NCBI GenBank assembly: GCA_012026975.1
Contig: VEPG01000010.1
Location: 36,289-100,288, forward strand
Direction: 5' to 3'
Source: Desulfuromonas sp.
Lineage (GTDB): Bacteria > Desulfobacterota > Desulfuromonadia > Desulfuromonadales > BM103
DNA length: 64,000 nucleotides
How positions within the stretch are numbered: position 1 is the stretch's first letter; each line of letters starts with the position of its first letter. The notes below the pieces were generated by a model. That model was not told where the DNA came from, searched no databases, and was given only the letters and a program-made list of their open reading frames with translations. Below, one piece after another: positions 1 through 9,900 of the stretch. The position numbers and the translations under genes were made by a program.

Positions 1-696
1 TTTTTTGCGGTTTTTGTGTTGATTTGCACCCTGGCCTTTGCCCCTGCCTGCCAGAAGCAGGAGGACCCGCCCAAAACTACAACCCCGGTCGCCGTTGCGG
101 ACCAAAACCCGTCGGTACCTGCCGGCAAGGAGGGTGAAGAACCGCCACCGGCACCACCGATCAGGGAGGATTTCGAAGGGCAGCCGAAGCTGTCGCTCTT
201 CCCGCGGGTCGGCGACTTCTCCCCGGAGGAGACGGACAAGGAAGGGCAATCGTACTGGTTGACCTTCATCGACCATCTGGTACGCACCAGCGGGCCGATC
301 AAGGGGAAGAACGGTACCGGTTTTGCCATCCGCGGCATCAAGACCATCGATTCGGTTGGCTTCTTCTCGCCGCTGGCAGTCAAACCGGACACCAGCTATC
401 GCATCGACTTTCGCTTTTGGGGAAAGCTGCCCAAGGGAGGGGAAAGCGGTGCCGGCATCCTCGAATTCGACGAGTTTCTCTGGATTCCCGGCCAGTATCC
501 GAAATCAGTGAGCGAAAAGCACTTCCAACGCGCGCAGGTCGGCGTGAAGCTGACCGGTCAGCATGACGGCACCCGTCAGAGCTTTACGTTTCGCACCGGG
601 CCGAACACCCGCATGATCCACCTGGTTTTCTTCCGGGAGGGAACGCCGGACCGGGAACCGGTCATCATTGACGACATCGACATCCGCAGCGAGTAG
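1..696 (+). CDS. Putative lipoprotein, 5' end outside the window
   Basis: The reading frame is open from base 1, and the first in-frame start (GTG at 16) would cut a hydrophobic signal segment short, so the gene probably begins upstream of the window. The visible protein starts with a hydrophobic stretch ending in AFAPAC, a plausible lipobox with Cys at about residue 12 of the visible frame. A Pro/Glu-rich linker of about 40 residues follows, then a soluble beta-rich domain of about 170 residues with many aromatic residues and no motif I recognise. It is probably an outer-membrane or periplasmic lipoprotein of unknown function. It is transcribed towards the minus-strand gene ending at 815, and a strong hairpin lies between them. 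The call of an exported lipoprotein is fairly safe; no role can be assigned. Confidence 0.6.
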   Translation, partial: FFAVFVLICTLAFAPACQKQEDPPKTTTPVAVADQNPSVPAGKEGEEPPPAPPIREDFEGQPKLSLFPRVGDFSPEETDKEGQSYWLTFIDHLVRTSGPIKGKNGTGFAIRGIKTIDSVGFFSPLAVKPDTSYRIDFRFWGKLPKGGESGAGILEFDEFLWIPGQYPKSVSEKHFQRAQVGVKLTGQHDGTRQSFTFRTGPNTRMIHLVFFREGTPDREPVIIDDIDIRSE

Positions 697-727
697 CGGG
701 ACCCTCGACAACACGCCAATACAAATA

Positions 728-760
728 CGCGGGGGACAGAACTGGATTCTGTCCCCCGCG
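728..760. terminator. Perfect 14-bp inverted repeat, likely bidirectional terminator
   Basis: The arms 728-741 and 747-760 are perfectly complementary around a 5-nt loop. The repeat lies between two convergent genes (stop codons at 696 and 815), so it may end both transcripts. There is no good T-tract. The core GGGGACAGAA...TTCTGTCCCC recurs at 34372-34408, so this may be a dispersed repeat used as a terminator. Just downstream, at 772-797, the octamer CTCGCTAC is repeated about three times in tandem. Confidence 0.6.
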
Positions 761-814
761 CTATCTCTCTTCTCGCTACCTCGCTACCTCGCTACCTCGC
801 TTCTCACTGCCCTT

Positions 815-1858
815 CTACCAGACCGCCTCGACCACGATCCGCAGCCCTTCGAGGCTCTGCCCGGTTGCAACCTTGAGTACCGCCCCCGTCGCGCCTTGAT
901 AGCGGCCGTACAGTTCGCCGGGGGCCGGGGTGCCGCCGAGGTTGTTGCGCGCGGCGAGGAAGAAGTTGCCGCCGCTCGGGAATGACAGTTGGAAAAAACC
1001 GTCCGCCCCGGTCGGCTGGGACACATAGAGCGGGCGGTTGAGCATCGATTCGTCGGCATAGAGCAAGGCCTGCACGCCGGCCAGGGGTTTGCCGTCGCGA
1101 TCGACGATGGTGCCGCTGAGCCGCGTCTGGCCGAACATGGTGGCGGCATGCCGTGAAACTTTCTCCGGCACGGCGATCACCGGCAGGCTGACCTTCGTGA
1201 CGCTCTCTTTGCCAACCGTCACCGGGTTGGTCGGCAGGTAACCGAACAGGTCCCCGGCCTGGAGTGGCCCGGCCAGCGAGTTGCCGTGACGGACTCGGGC
1301 CACCAGGTAGTAACTGCCCGCCGGCAAAGGTGCTTCGAACCGACCCTGCTCGTCGGTCGGGGCCGACATCCCCAGACCGAACCCCTTGAACTGGGCGGAG
1401 AGATCCGGATAGACAAAAACAATGGCGTTGGCCACCGGTTTGCCATCATGCAACACGCGGCCGGCGACGCCACTGGGAATGGCCGTCGTCATCTCCGGCG
1501 GAGCAGTGACGGCCGGCACCAGCGGCAGGTTGACGTCGGCCAACCCATCCGCCGGCACGGTCACGGGGTTGCGCCCGTAATAGCTGAACCAACCGCTGCC
1601 GTTGGCCAGCAGGTAGTAACTGCCCGCCGGCAGGTCGAGGGTAAACAATCCGTCCGGGCCGGTCGCCTTGCTGGTGAATGGAGCGTCGCCGGCAAGCGAC
1701 AGCGTCGTCAGCGGGTAGGCCAGCACCCGCACGCCTGCCGTCCCTGCCCCGCCGACCGCCACCTTGCCGGTGACGGGTGCGGCCTGGGCAGGGACAACCG
1801 ACAGGAACAGGCAACAAAAGATCAGGATGAGTCGATGCTTGATCATCGAAAGGATCAT
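815..1858 (-). CDS. Secreted protein with three carboxypeptidase-regulatory-like beta-sandwich repeats
   Basis: A protein of 347 residues with a clear Sec signal peptide (KHR, a hydrophobic stretch, then AQA before Ala). Three repeats of about 90-100 residues follow, each resembling the carboxypeptidase regulatory-like fold: G-x-V...G-x-x-V-x-V...T-x-x-D-G-x-F...L-P-A-G-x-Y-Y-L. The LPAGSYYL element appears almost identically in the first two repeats and as FPSGGNFFL in the third. No catalytic motif is visible. Such domains usually act as stalk or binding modules in surface proteins. I chose the ATG at 1858 because GAAGAGG lies 6 nt upstream; a GTG at 1864 is an alternative. Part of this Shine-Dalgarno sequence pairs in a small hairpin (1865-1870 with 1877-1882), which could dampen translation. 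It lies downstream of the micro-ORF at 1968-2021 and a strong hairpin. Confidence 0.75.
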   Translation of the reverse strand: MILSMIKHRLILIFCCLFLSVVPAQAAPVTGKVAVGGAGTAGVRVLAYPLTTLSLAGDAPFTSKATGPDGLFTLDLPAGSYYLLANGSGWFSYYGRNPVTVPADGLADVNLPLVPAVTAPPEMTTAIPSGVAGRVLHDGKPVANAIVFVYPDLSAQFKGFGLGMSAPTDEQGRFEAPLPAGSYYLVARVRHGNSLAGPLQAGDLFGYLPTNPVTVGKESVTKVSLPVIAVPEKVSRHAATMFGQTRLSGTIVDRDGKPLAGVQALLYADESMLNRPLYVSQPTGADGFFQLSFPSGGNFFLAARNNLGGTPAPGELYGRYQGATGAVLKVATGQSLEGLRIVVEAVW

Positions 1859-1920
1859 GGTCACCCTCTTCTTCGCAAGAGGGAAAGTCCCCCTGCGGGG
1901 ACAGTCCCTGAACTCAACTC

Positions 1921-1963
1921 CGCAAAAGGAAAAGGCCGGGTTGGCCGGCCTTTTCCTTTTGCG
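1921..1963 (-). terminator. Strong 19-bp hairpin terminator downstream of the micro-ORF
   Basis: The arms 1921-1939 and 1945-1963 are perfectly complementary with a 5-nt loop. On the minus strand the descending arm contains TTTTCCTTTT, which can serve as the U-rich release sequence. It begins 5 nt after the stop codon of the 17-codon ORF and lies 62 nt before the start of the next gene. It could be a plain terminator for the FG-GAP transcript, or an attenuator coupled to translation of the micro-ORF. Confidence 0.75.
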
Positions 1964-1967
1964 TTTC

Positions 1968-2021
1968 TTAGCAGGGGTGGACGCTGCCGCTCCCTACCAC
2001 GCGGGGTTTTACGTACTTCAT
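1968..2021 (-). CDS. 17-residue micro-ORF with perfect Shine-Dalgarno, candidate modified peptide or leader peptide
   Basis: The ORF encodes MKYVKPRVVGSGSVHPC and ends in TAA. It is preceded by AAGGAGG five nucleotides before the ATG, the best ribosome binding site in this part of the window. It lies 43 nt after the stop of the FG-GAP/UnbV gene and 5 nt before a strong hairpin. The start resembles the K-Y-x-K-P opening of several ribosomally made, post-translationally modified peptide precursors, and it ends in Gly/Ser-rich sequence followed by His-Pro-Cys. I do not recognise the family with certainty. No maturase gene is adjacent. The alternative is a leader peptide that controls read-through into the gene at 815-1858. 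Translation is likely; the role is unknown. Confidence 0.55.
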   Translation of the reverse strand: MKYVKPRVVGSGSVHPC

Positions 2022-2064
2022 GACTTCCTCCTTCGCGCAAAGGTGAGGTTGAATAACCTCGCTT

Positions 2065-3516
2065 CTACTTCGGTTCAACCACTTCCAGCAATTGACCAGC
2101 CTTGACGGCCTGGACCACTTTCGTTCCGCTCGGGAACACCACTTCCACACTGTAATTCTTACCGGCCGGGGCGCCAAAATGCACCACCGCCGGTTCCTGG
2201 GCACAGAACCCGGTGGCCGATTTCACTTCGCGCATCCCGGCCAGTCTGCCATCGGCCAGCAGTTTGACGCGGGCGCCGTAGGCATCGCGGTTCGACTTGG
2301 TGCCGACCAGCTTGACCTTCACCCAGTTGCTGTCGTTCTGGTTGTTCAGCAGCAGCTTGTTCTCGGCGCCCCAGTTGACCACGTAAAGGTCGAGGTCGCC
2401 GTCGTTGTCGACGTCGGCCAGCGCGGTAGCCTTGGTGCGCACGGTGGCGCACTGGATCTGCGGCTGTTTGGCGGCTACGTCGGTGAAGTTCCCCTTGCCG
2501 TCGTTCAGGTAGAGCTGGTTGGCCTGCTTGCAGTCGCCTTCGTAAAGATCGAGGTCGCCGTCATGATCGATGTCGCCGAAACTCGGGCCCTTGCCCCAGC
2601 CGTCCTTGGCGCCCTTGATGCGGTCGGAGACCTTGGCGAAGTTCCCCTTGCCGTCGTTGACGTACAGGTTGTTGCCACCGATGTAGTTGGAAACGAACAG
2701 GTCGAGATCACCGTCGTTGTCGATGTCGCCGAACGCCGCGCCGAGACCCCAGTTGGCATCGTCGACGCCACGCGCCTTGGCCTGCTCGCTGAAAACACCG
2801 CCGTTGTTGATGAACAGCTTGTTCGGCTCGCCGGCCGGGTAGCGGCCGTTGACTACATAGAGGTCGACATCGCCGTCGTTGTCGACGTCGGCCCAGACGC
2901 CCATCCAGCTCCAGCTCTTGTCGCCCACGCCGGCCTGATCGGTGACGTCGGTGAAGGTGCCGTCGCCATTGTTGCGATAGAGCACGTTCTTGGCGCCAAC
3001 GCCGTAGTTGGCGCAGTAGAGGTCAAGATCGCCGTCGTTGTCGTAGTCGGCAAAACTGGCCGAATAGGTGAAGGCTTTCAGTCCCACGCCGGCCTTGTCG
3101 GTGACGTCGGTGAAGGTACCGTCGCCATTGTTGGCGAAGAGGCGGTTGGCTTCGATCTCGTACTGGCCGCCATTGGCCAGGTAGAGGTCGGTATCACCGT
3201 CGTTGTCGTAGTCGCCGAAAACGCTCCCCATGGTGAAGCCGGGGGAGTCGAGACCTTTGCCGGCAGTCGCCGTCACATCCTTGAAGGTGCCTTTTCCCTG
3301 GTTCAGGAACAGCTTGTTGGCACCGCCCTTGTTGGAAACATAGAGATCGACCAGGCCATCGTTGTTGACGTCGGCAAACGCCGCGCCCTTGCCAAGGCCG
3401 TCGTCGGCCACGCCGGCCTTTACCGACACATCGACGAACTCCTGCGCCAAGGCCGGGCCGGCCAACATCGCCAGCGCGCATACTCCGACAAGAATCTGTC
3501 CCGCCTTTTTACTCAT
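2065..3516 (-). CDS. Exported FG-GAP/VCBS repeat protein with C-terminal UnbV/ASPIC domain (CRTAC1-like)
   Basis: A protein of 483 residues. The ATG at 3516 is preferred over an upstream start at 3591 because AAGGAGAAAGCC precedes it and it gives a clean signal peptide ending PALAQ. About seven FG-GAP/VCBS blades follow (roughly residues 25-390), each with a Ca-binding loop such as DYDNDGDTDLY or DVDNDGDVDLY, preceded by a phrase like FTDVTDKAGVG. The C-terminal 90 residues match the UnbV/ASPIC domain: long beta strands, GAR in a V-x-L context, and an FPSGTKVVQ element. The fold is a calcium-stabilised beta-propeller, secreted or on the cell surface. It lies downstream of the giant cytochrome genes on the same strand, suggesting a part in the same surface apparatus. 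The ligand is unknown. Confidence 0.85.
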   Translation of the reverse strand: MSKKAGQILVGVCALAMLAGPALAQEFVDVSVKAGVADDGLGKGAAFADVNNDGLVDLYVSNKGGANKLFLNQGKGTFKDVTATAGKGLDSPGFTMGSVFGDYDNDGDTDLYLANGGQYEIEANRLFANNGDGTFTDVTDKAGVGLKAFTYSASFADYDNDGDLDLYCANYGVGAKNVLYRNNGDGTFTDVTDQAGVGDKSWSWMGVWADVDNDGDVDLYVVNGRYPAGEPNKLFINNGGVFSEQAKARGVDDANWGLGAAFGDIDNDGDLDLFVSNYIGGNNLYVNDGKGNFAKVSDRIKGAKDGWGKGPSFGDIDHDGDLDLYEGDCKQANQLYLNDGKGNFTDVAAKQPQIQCATVRTKATALADVDNDGDLDLYVVNWGAENKLLLNNQNDSNWVKVKLVGTKSNRDAYGARVKLLADGRLAGMREVKSATGFCAQEPAVVHFGAPAGKNYSVEVVFPSGTKVVQAVKAGQLLEVVEPK

Positions 3517-3645
3517 GGCTTTCTCCTTTTCACCGACCAGCAAATTATCAGAAGGATAACACATTATTCGGCGCGCGCCAGAGCTGACCATCCGACACGC
3601 CGCTAATTATACAAGCAACCTATTGAAACAACAAACGAAATATAA

Positions 3646-3855
3646 CCTCACCAAGACAAGGGCGACACATACTGCTACCCGTACATCAAAAGCTTCAAGG
3701 CATGGCTGACGATTAACACCCTACTTCTTTATGCAAAATCAACGCCGAAATCCGTGCTGCCGGAGATCGTCCTGACACCACCGGCCAGACCGGCACAAGA
3801 CTTCCCGGGGCAGGCCGAAAACCATGCAGGATTGGCCGTTGACGTTGATCTGTAG
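3646..3855 (+). other. Open 69-codon frame without start codon, possible gene remnant
   Basis: This covers most of the 422-bp stretch between 3517 and 3938, which otherwise holds no gene. The plus-strand frame is open from after a TAA at 3643 to a TAG at 3853 and contains a hydrophobic run followed by a Pro-rich tail. I see no plausible start codon with a ribosome binding site and no recognisable family. It could be the decayed 3' end of a lost gene or chance. The minus strand of the same interval shows only the upstream region of the FG-GAP gene. Confidence 0.15.
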
Positions 3856-3879
3856 AGACGCATGGCAATGCATCTCTAC
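3852..3879. repeat. Imperfect palindrome GTAGAGACGCAT...ATGCATCTCTAC
   Basis: Twelve-base arms with one mismatch flank a 4-nt spacer. The flanking GTAGAG...CTCTAC resembles the GTAGGGGC...GCCCCTAC boundaries of the palindromic repeat family found elsewhere in this window, so it may be a related or degenerate element. Confidence 0.4.
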
Positions 3880-3884
3880 GATGC

Positions 3885-3922
3885 AAACGAGAAGGGCCGG
3901 GTTACCCCAGCCCTTCTCGTTT
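3885..3922 (-). terminator. Terminator after the 2973-residue cytochrome gene
   Basis: The arms 3885-3896 and 3911-3922 are perfectly complementary (AAACGAGAAGGG with CCCTTCTCGTTT), with further GC pairing inside. It lies 17 nt after the stop codon at 3939 in the minus direction, where a rho-independent terminator is expected. Confidence 0.75.
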
Positions 3923-3938
3923 CCCTGTTATGCTTCGA

Positions 3939-6900
3939 TTACCACGGGGTGACGGTGTTCCAGCCGCGGTTCGAGTAGTTGGTGCCGGTGCCTTTGGTCG
4001 CCTCGACCGCACCAGTATCGACCGGTTCGGCGTAGAGACCGTTGCCGGTCGGCCCGCCGGTGGTCGAATCGCCCGGGATCAACCGGTTGGCGGGAATGAT
4101 GCCACCGACCCGGTGGCAGTTTTGCGCCGTCGACCAGTTGGAAATACTGCGGTTAGTGTTGATCGCACCGTTCGAAGCATTCAGCTGATAACTGTCGTCC
4201 CAGGTGTTGTGCTTGGTGTCGAGGCAGTTGGTGATCATCAGCTTCGGCAGACGTGACGCGTGCGGATTGTGGCACTTCGAGCAACTGAACTTGTGATACT
4301 GGCTGTTGATCGTCGCCGCATCGATGGTGATCGTTCCCCAGCGGTTGGTGCCCGGGGTGGTGATTTCGTTGTTCTCGGAGACGGACGACAGTGACGGCGT
4401 GTAGTTGTAGCCCGAGTTGCCGCCGTTGCGGAAACCGTAGGTACCAACGTCGCCAGGCGCGACACCTGTTGTCGCCGTCCCGCCCCAGTAGTGCATCGCC
4501 GGAGTGTTGGTGGCGCCAGTGGTCGAGAGCGTACCGCCACGGAGGTCGAAGATGTTGGCCGCAGTGCCGGCGGGGACGTTGCCCGTGCCGCCGATGACCG
4601 CATTGGCGTGGCCGTTGGCGCTGAACCACATGTTGGTCTCGGTGGTGTTCCAGTTCATCGTGCTCGGGTTGTTGCCGTGGCACAGGGTGCACAGGCCGGC
4701 CGAATCAGCCAGGGTCCAGGCGCCGCCGGTGCCGGTGCCGCCGGTGGCCGTCGGGTTGGCCGAGGCAGTCCCGTTGGCCGCCGCACCAGCCGTGCCGGGA
4801 CGGACGTTGTTGATGTCGATAAAGAAGCCGCCGATATAGGTCTGGTTGGCCCCGTTGCCGCGCGGCACGGCACCGAACGGCGCGGTAACAGAATAGGCAG
4901 TGGCTGCCTGCGGCGCCCCGTCCTCCTCGTAGGGGTTCCCCCACCAGGTGCCACGCAGATACGGCGGGCCGTTGGGGCCGACGGCATCGTGCACGTCGTG
5001 GCAGTAAGAGCAACGGATCAGGGCGACGTTGTCCGGGCTCTCCTTGTAGGCATAGGCCGTCCCGGTGACCGTACTGGCACCCGCGCTGTTGGCCGCATGG
5101 GTCGACTGGATCTTGCTGGTCTTGTAGCCGAACTTCGCCTGGCCGCTGGTCCAGGTCGCCGTGGTCCAGTTCGAGGTCGACAGTGAACCGTAGTCATACT
5201 GATACTGCGATGCTGCCGCGGCTCCGGCCTGGTAGCTGTTCTTGCCCCATTCGGAGACGAAATCCTGCAGGGTGATCATCTCGCCGGCAGTGGCGTCGGC
5301 GGTGAAGGTGGCTGCCGGAAAGGTCAGGGTGCCGGCAGCAACGGCTGTCGGGGTGACCCACTTATTGTTGGCGACCACGGATGAGCCCATAACCTTGAGC
5401 GGCTTGCCCACGGTGAAGACGCCCAGGCCGGCGCCGGAATCGACGATGGTGGTCGCGGTGAAGGTGATCGTGGCCTTCTTGACATTGGCCGTGCCCATGG
5501 CATCGTGGCAGCCCCAGCAGATCTCCGCCTCGGTGGTCTTGGTCGCGATCGAAGCATGGGTTCCCGGCCCGCCGAGCTTGATGCCGCCGTGCTGCGTGCC
5601 AACGTAGTTGATGCCGACCGTCGCGTTGTTCGGGATGTTCACCCCACCCGCTTTGATGTAATGACCGCTGTGGCAACTGCCGCAACCGGTGAACGTACCA
5701 TTCTTGGTGACCGTGGTGTGCGGGCTGGTCGACGTGACGATGGTCGCCCCGCCGACGCCGGTGGTGTGGCAGGCGCCACAGTCGCCCGGGCCGATGTCGG
5801 CCGCCTTGAGCGGGCTGTTGATGCCGCCGGGGATAGTGAACTGATGGGCGGTATCGTTGCCGTGGCAGACGGCGTTGTCGCAGCCGCCGGTCGTCGGGTC
5901 GTAGTCCGCATCGTTGGCCAGATTCGCGTCACCATCATCGTTCAGGGTGATGGTGCCGTCCATGTGCTGGCCAATGGTGTTTCCCGGACTGCTGTAGGTA
6001 GTGAAATTCGGCGCCTCAGCAGGATCGCCGTTCATGGCGGTTAGCTGCGCTGCCGTCATCCCGGTGATCGGCAGGGCACCGGAGCCATTGTCATTCCAGC
6101 CATGGCAATAGAGGCATTGGCCATGGTTGTCCTTCAGGTACTGCAAACCGTTCGGCGTGGTGTGGTTGACCGGTTTGATGACGCCACTGCTGTAGGTGGA
6201 ATAACCGGCGGTGACGCCAACCGGCGGATAGTTGTGGCACGACTGGGTGCAGTTGAGGATCGCCGCCGAATCCCAGCTGGTCGCGCCGTGGCACTCGGTA
6301 GTGCAGGTGCGGTTCGCGTTATAGCTGGATCCGAGGCCGGCGCCGCCGGTCGTCCCCGGCGATGAGAGCTTGGCCGCTTGACGGAGCTTGACGTTGACCG
6401 TGCCGTTGACATGGGTCGTATCGTTATAGTTGAAGCCGTCATGGCACAGGGCACACGGGTCACCGGTCTGGTAGACGCTGTCGTCAAGGTGGTTGGCATG
6501 CTTGCCAACCTGGAAGCCGGTGGTCAGGCCGGCGAGATCCCTGCTGGTGACACCGCCGACGGTCAGGCCTGTCGGCGCGCCCGCACGGTAGCCGACCCCG
6601 GTCCCGATGCCCCCGTGGCAGGAGCCGCAGGGTTGGGTCGAAGCCGGGTTCCATACTGGTCGCGCATAGCCGTGACAGTAGACCGCGCAGGTCATGTCGC
6701 CGCTGGCGGTATTGACAACAGTGGCCGGTGTGGTGGAGGTGTCCCCGGTATAGCCGCCGCCGGTGGTGCGCCCCTCGTAGGTGCCGCCGAGAATCTGTTT
6801 CACGGCGCCGGTGAATTGCGGGTTGACGCTCACTTTGAAGCCGATGTTGAGGTTGCCGTTTTTCGGCATCTGGTTGGGACCATCCCAGCCGTTGTGGCAG

Positions 6901-9900
6901 GTGTTGCAGTCGTAGCCAAGATCAACGGCATGGCGTTGGTGCTCGCCCCACACCGTGGAACCGGTGGTCGCCGGCTGGGTCGCCAGACCGGCGGCACTAA
7001 CCGGCGGCGTACCATGACAGTTGTCGCAGGAGGCGCGGAAACCGACGTTGTGCTCGTGGCAGCGGATGCAATCGGTCTTGTTGTTGTGCAGTTTGTTGGT
7101 CAGCGTACTGGAGTTCTGGCGATGATAGGTGGTCTGGCTGTGGCAAACCTCGCAGACCCGGTTCGACGTGGTGTGGCTGTCGCTGTCGTCGCCGAATTCG
7201 GCGGTCCCCTCACGGACATCCTGCAGGGCCACGGTACTCCCCGGCAGGGTATCGGCCTTTGCCGTCACCGCCGTGATCACCCGTTTGACGTTGCTGCTGT
7301 TCTTTGCATGGCAGGTGCCGCACTCGAACGCGTCGTACTGGGCGCCCGGGTAAGAGGCGTTCGGCAGCCCCCAGCCGCCGGGCCACTTGCCGTTGAGATC
7401 CCAAGTGCCGCCGGCACCGACGCAGGCCGCCTCGCTGGCATAACCGATCTTGCTGCAGGCAAAGCGCAGGGCGTTGTGCATCAGGTTGCTGTCGACCCAG
7501 GAGGTCAGCTGTACGGTTTTCTTCCAAGGGGGCGCCGTCGCCTGCGACAGCTGGATGGTCGTCCAGTCGACGACGTCCGGGGCCGTCTCGGTGACAGTCA
7601 CCTCGATGTCATAGCTGGTATCGGTCGTCAGGCTGGTCAGCATGAACTGCACGGTCTGGTTGCGCAAACCGTCAGCGTCGCCCGCCTGGCCGTCGATCAC
7701 CGGGCCGACCGTGGTCCAGTTGGCCGGGAGGTCCGGTGCGCTGGTCAGCTTGTAGCGCACCGTGGTCTGGGCATTGTCGTTCTTGTCGCTGCAATAGTTC
7801 ATTGAGACGGTGATCGAGGTCTTGCCAAAGGCTTGCGCCGTGATCTGCAGCGGCCGGATGCGGTTAAGACGGCCATCGAAGGGGACATTGTAGGCTTTTC
7901 CCGGGGCCGTCGCCCCCTCGACGACAGTGCCGCCGTAGATGCGCTTACCGCAGACATTCAGCGCCCGGAAGCGGAAGATCGCCGTCCCCAACTGGTCGAC
8001 CTTGGGGGTAAAGGTCGCGCCGTTGGTCTGCCAAGTGCCGCCGTCGTCGAAGGAGACCTCGATCGCGGTGACGCCGACCGTGCCCGTCGCCGTGATGGCA
8101 GTCGCCACGGTGATTGGCGCGCCCGGAACAGTCCAGGTGACCGTGCTGGTATTATCGATACAGGTGTTGTCGATTGTCACCGAGGTCGCCGCCGACGTGA
8201 CGTAATTGCCGCAGTCGGGATCGTTGCCACTGGTGGTGAGCGTCACCCCGGACAACGCGGGGCCGGTACCGCAGGCCGAGGTATCCCAACTGTACTCCCA
8301 CCGACTCGACCCGGCGTTCCAGGTCATCACCCCGTTGGAGACGTTGCAGGCGCCGGCGCCGGTAATATTCACCGACATGTTGGTCATGGTCGACGGCGCG
8401 GATTCCACGCCGACCTGGGCACGCACGACCACCAGGCCCGTCACCGTGCCGCTCGGCGTCGTGGTCAGCGTCGCCAGGTCGGCATCGTTGGTATTGTAGG
8501 CAACCGCCCCTGACTGCACCGTGATGGTCGCACAATCGCCGGATCCCTGGGCGCGGAAGATCACACTCCCGCTCGCGCAGGGCGGCGGCGTGAAGGTGGA
8601 GCCGTTGGCTACCCAGGCGCTCCAGTTGGTACCGCCGTCGATGCTCCAGCTGACCTGGATGCCGGTGGCGGTGCCGCCGGCCGTGACCGTCACCGGTCCG
8701 GTGATCGGTGCGGCGGGGCTGGGTGCGGTCAGGGTTTTGGTCTCGCTGCACGCATTCCAGGTGAAGGCCGTCGGCGTCGTGGTGATCGCGGCGCCGCAAT
8801 CCGGATCGGTGCCACGGACCTCCAATGTATAAGTGCCGAGGTTGACATAGTCGCCGCAGAGCGAGCCGCCGGCCGCAGTGGCCGGAATTGCTGCAGTCGC
8901 CGTCCAGTTGGTGCAGATCGTGACCGTCGGGTCGGGGGTCGAGGTTACGGCCACCCAGCTGCCGGTGGTCGTCGTAGTCCCCCCGTAATAGACCCGGCAG
9001 GTGGTGCCGCCGGCAAAGGTCGTCGCGGCGATCTCGTACATCAGGCGATGATTGGCCTGGACCTTGCCGCCGTTGACCAACGTGTAGGTATTGAATACCG
9101 CGGCCGTAGTTGCGGCATTTGAAATGTTGGTCACCGTGTTCGAGGTCGCGATCTGGGTTTTGGTGCCGGTCGCCGGATCGTAGTCGTAAAGATGCATGGT
9201 GAATACGTCCCCTGTCGCCGTGGAACGCAACGCCGCGTTGGCGGAAATGGAGGAGAGCGTCGAAGTGTAGGTGTACACCGGCGAATAGCCGCGGATAAGA
9301 ACCTTGGCGCCGGCCGCCAGGGTCGAAGGCCGCCAACTGGTTGCCGTGGTGGCGCCGGTCGAGGTCGTGCCGCGATAGGGGATCGTCGTTCCCGTCGATT
9401 GGATCGTCGGTAGGTTCGCCGTGCCGTCGGTGCCGAGGTTGGTGGTCGTATCGCCCTGTAGGTACAGGGTGGTCGTCGTCGGCCCGGCAGGGGCGGCCGT
9501 ACGGGTCACCTTGTATTCGAATGTCCCAACATCGCCAGTCGTGGTTTTCAGGTTGCCGGCGTTATACGGCGTGCCGTAGGCGGTCTGGCCGGTCGGGATG
9601 GTGATAGTCGAGGGGTCGGCATCGTAGCAGGTGTACCAGGTGAAATCCTGACCGTTCCCTGGAGCGGTGGTGCCACCGACGTAATAGGTGGTCAATCCGC
9701 ACTCGGTGTCGGTGCCGCGCGCGTACAGCTTGTATGAGCTACCGTTGGTCAGGACTGCGGCAGCCTCCTGCGGGTCGGCGTTCCAGTCGATCAGGACAGT
9801 TTCCACCGTGGCCGGCTTCAGACTCATGGCAGTCATGGAATCGAAGGCCGTGTTACTTGCAGTATGCTGGGAACCATCGCTGGCCGCGGTTGTCACGTTG

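Noticed and set aside
772..797. Tandem CTCGCTAC repeats as a CRISPR or regulatory array.
   Set aside because: Only three short units without spacers, next to a terminator.
2092..3606. Plus-strand open frame of 504 codons opposite the FG-GAP gene.
   Set aside because: Val/Asp-rich mirror of the DxDNDG repeats on the other strand, with no independent motif.
3646..3855. Plus-strand open stretch as a real gene.
   Set aside because: No start codon with a ribosome binding site and no family; listed only as a possible remnant.
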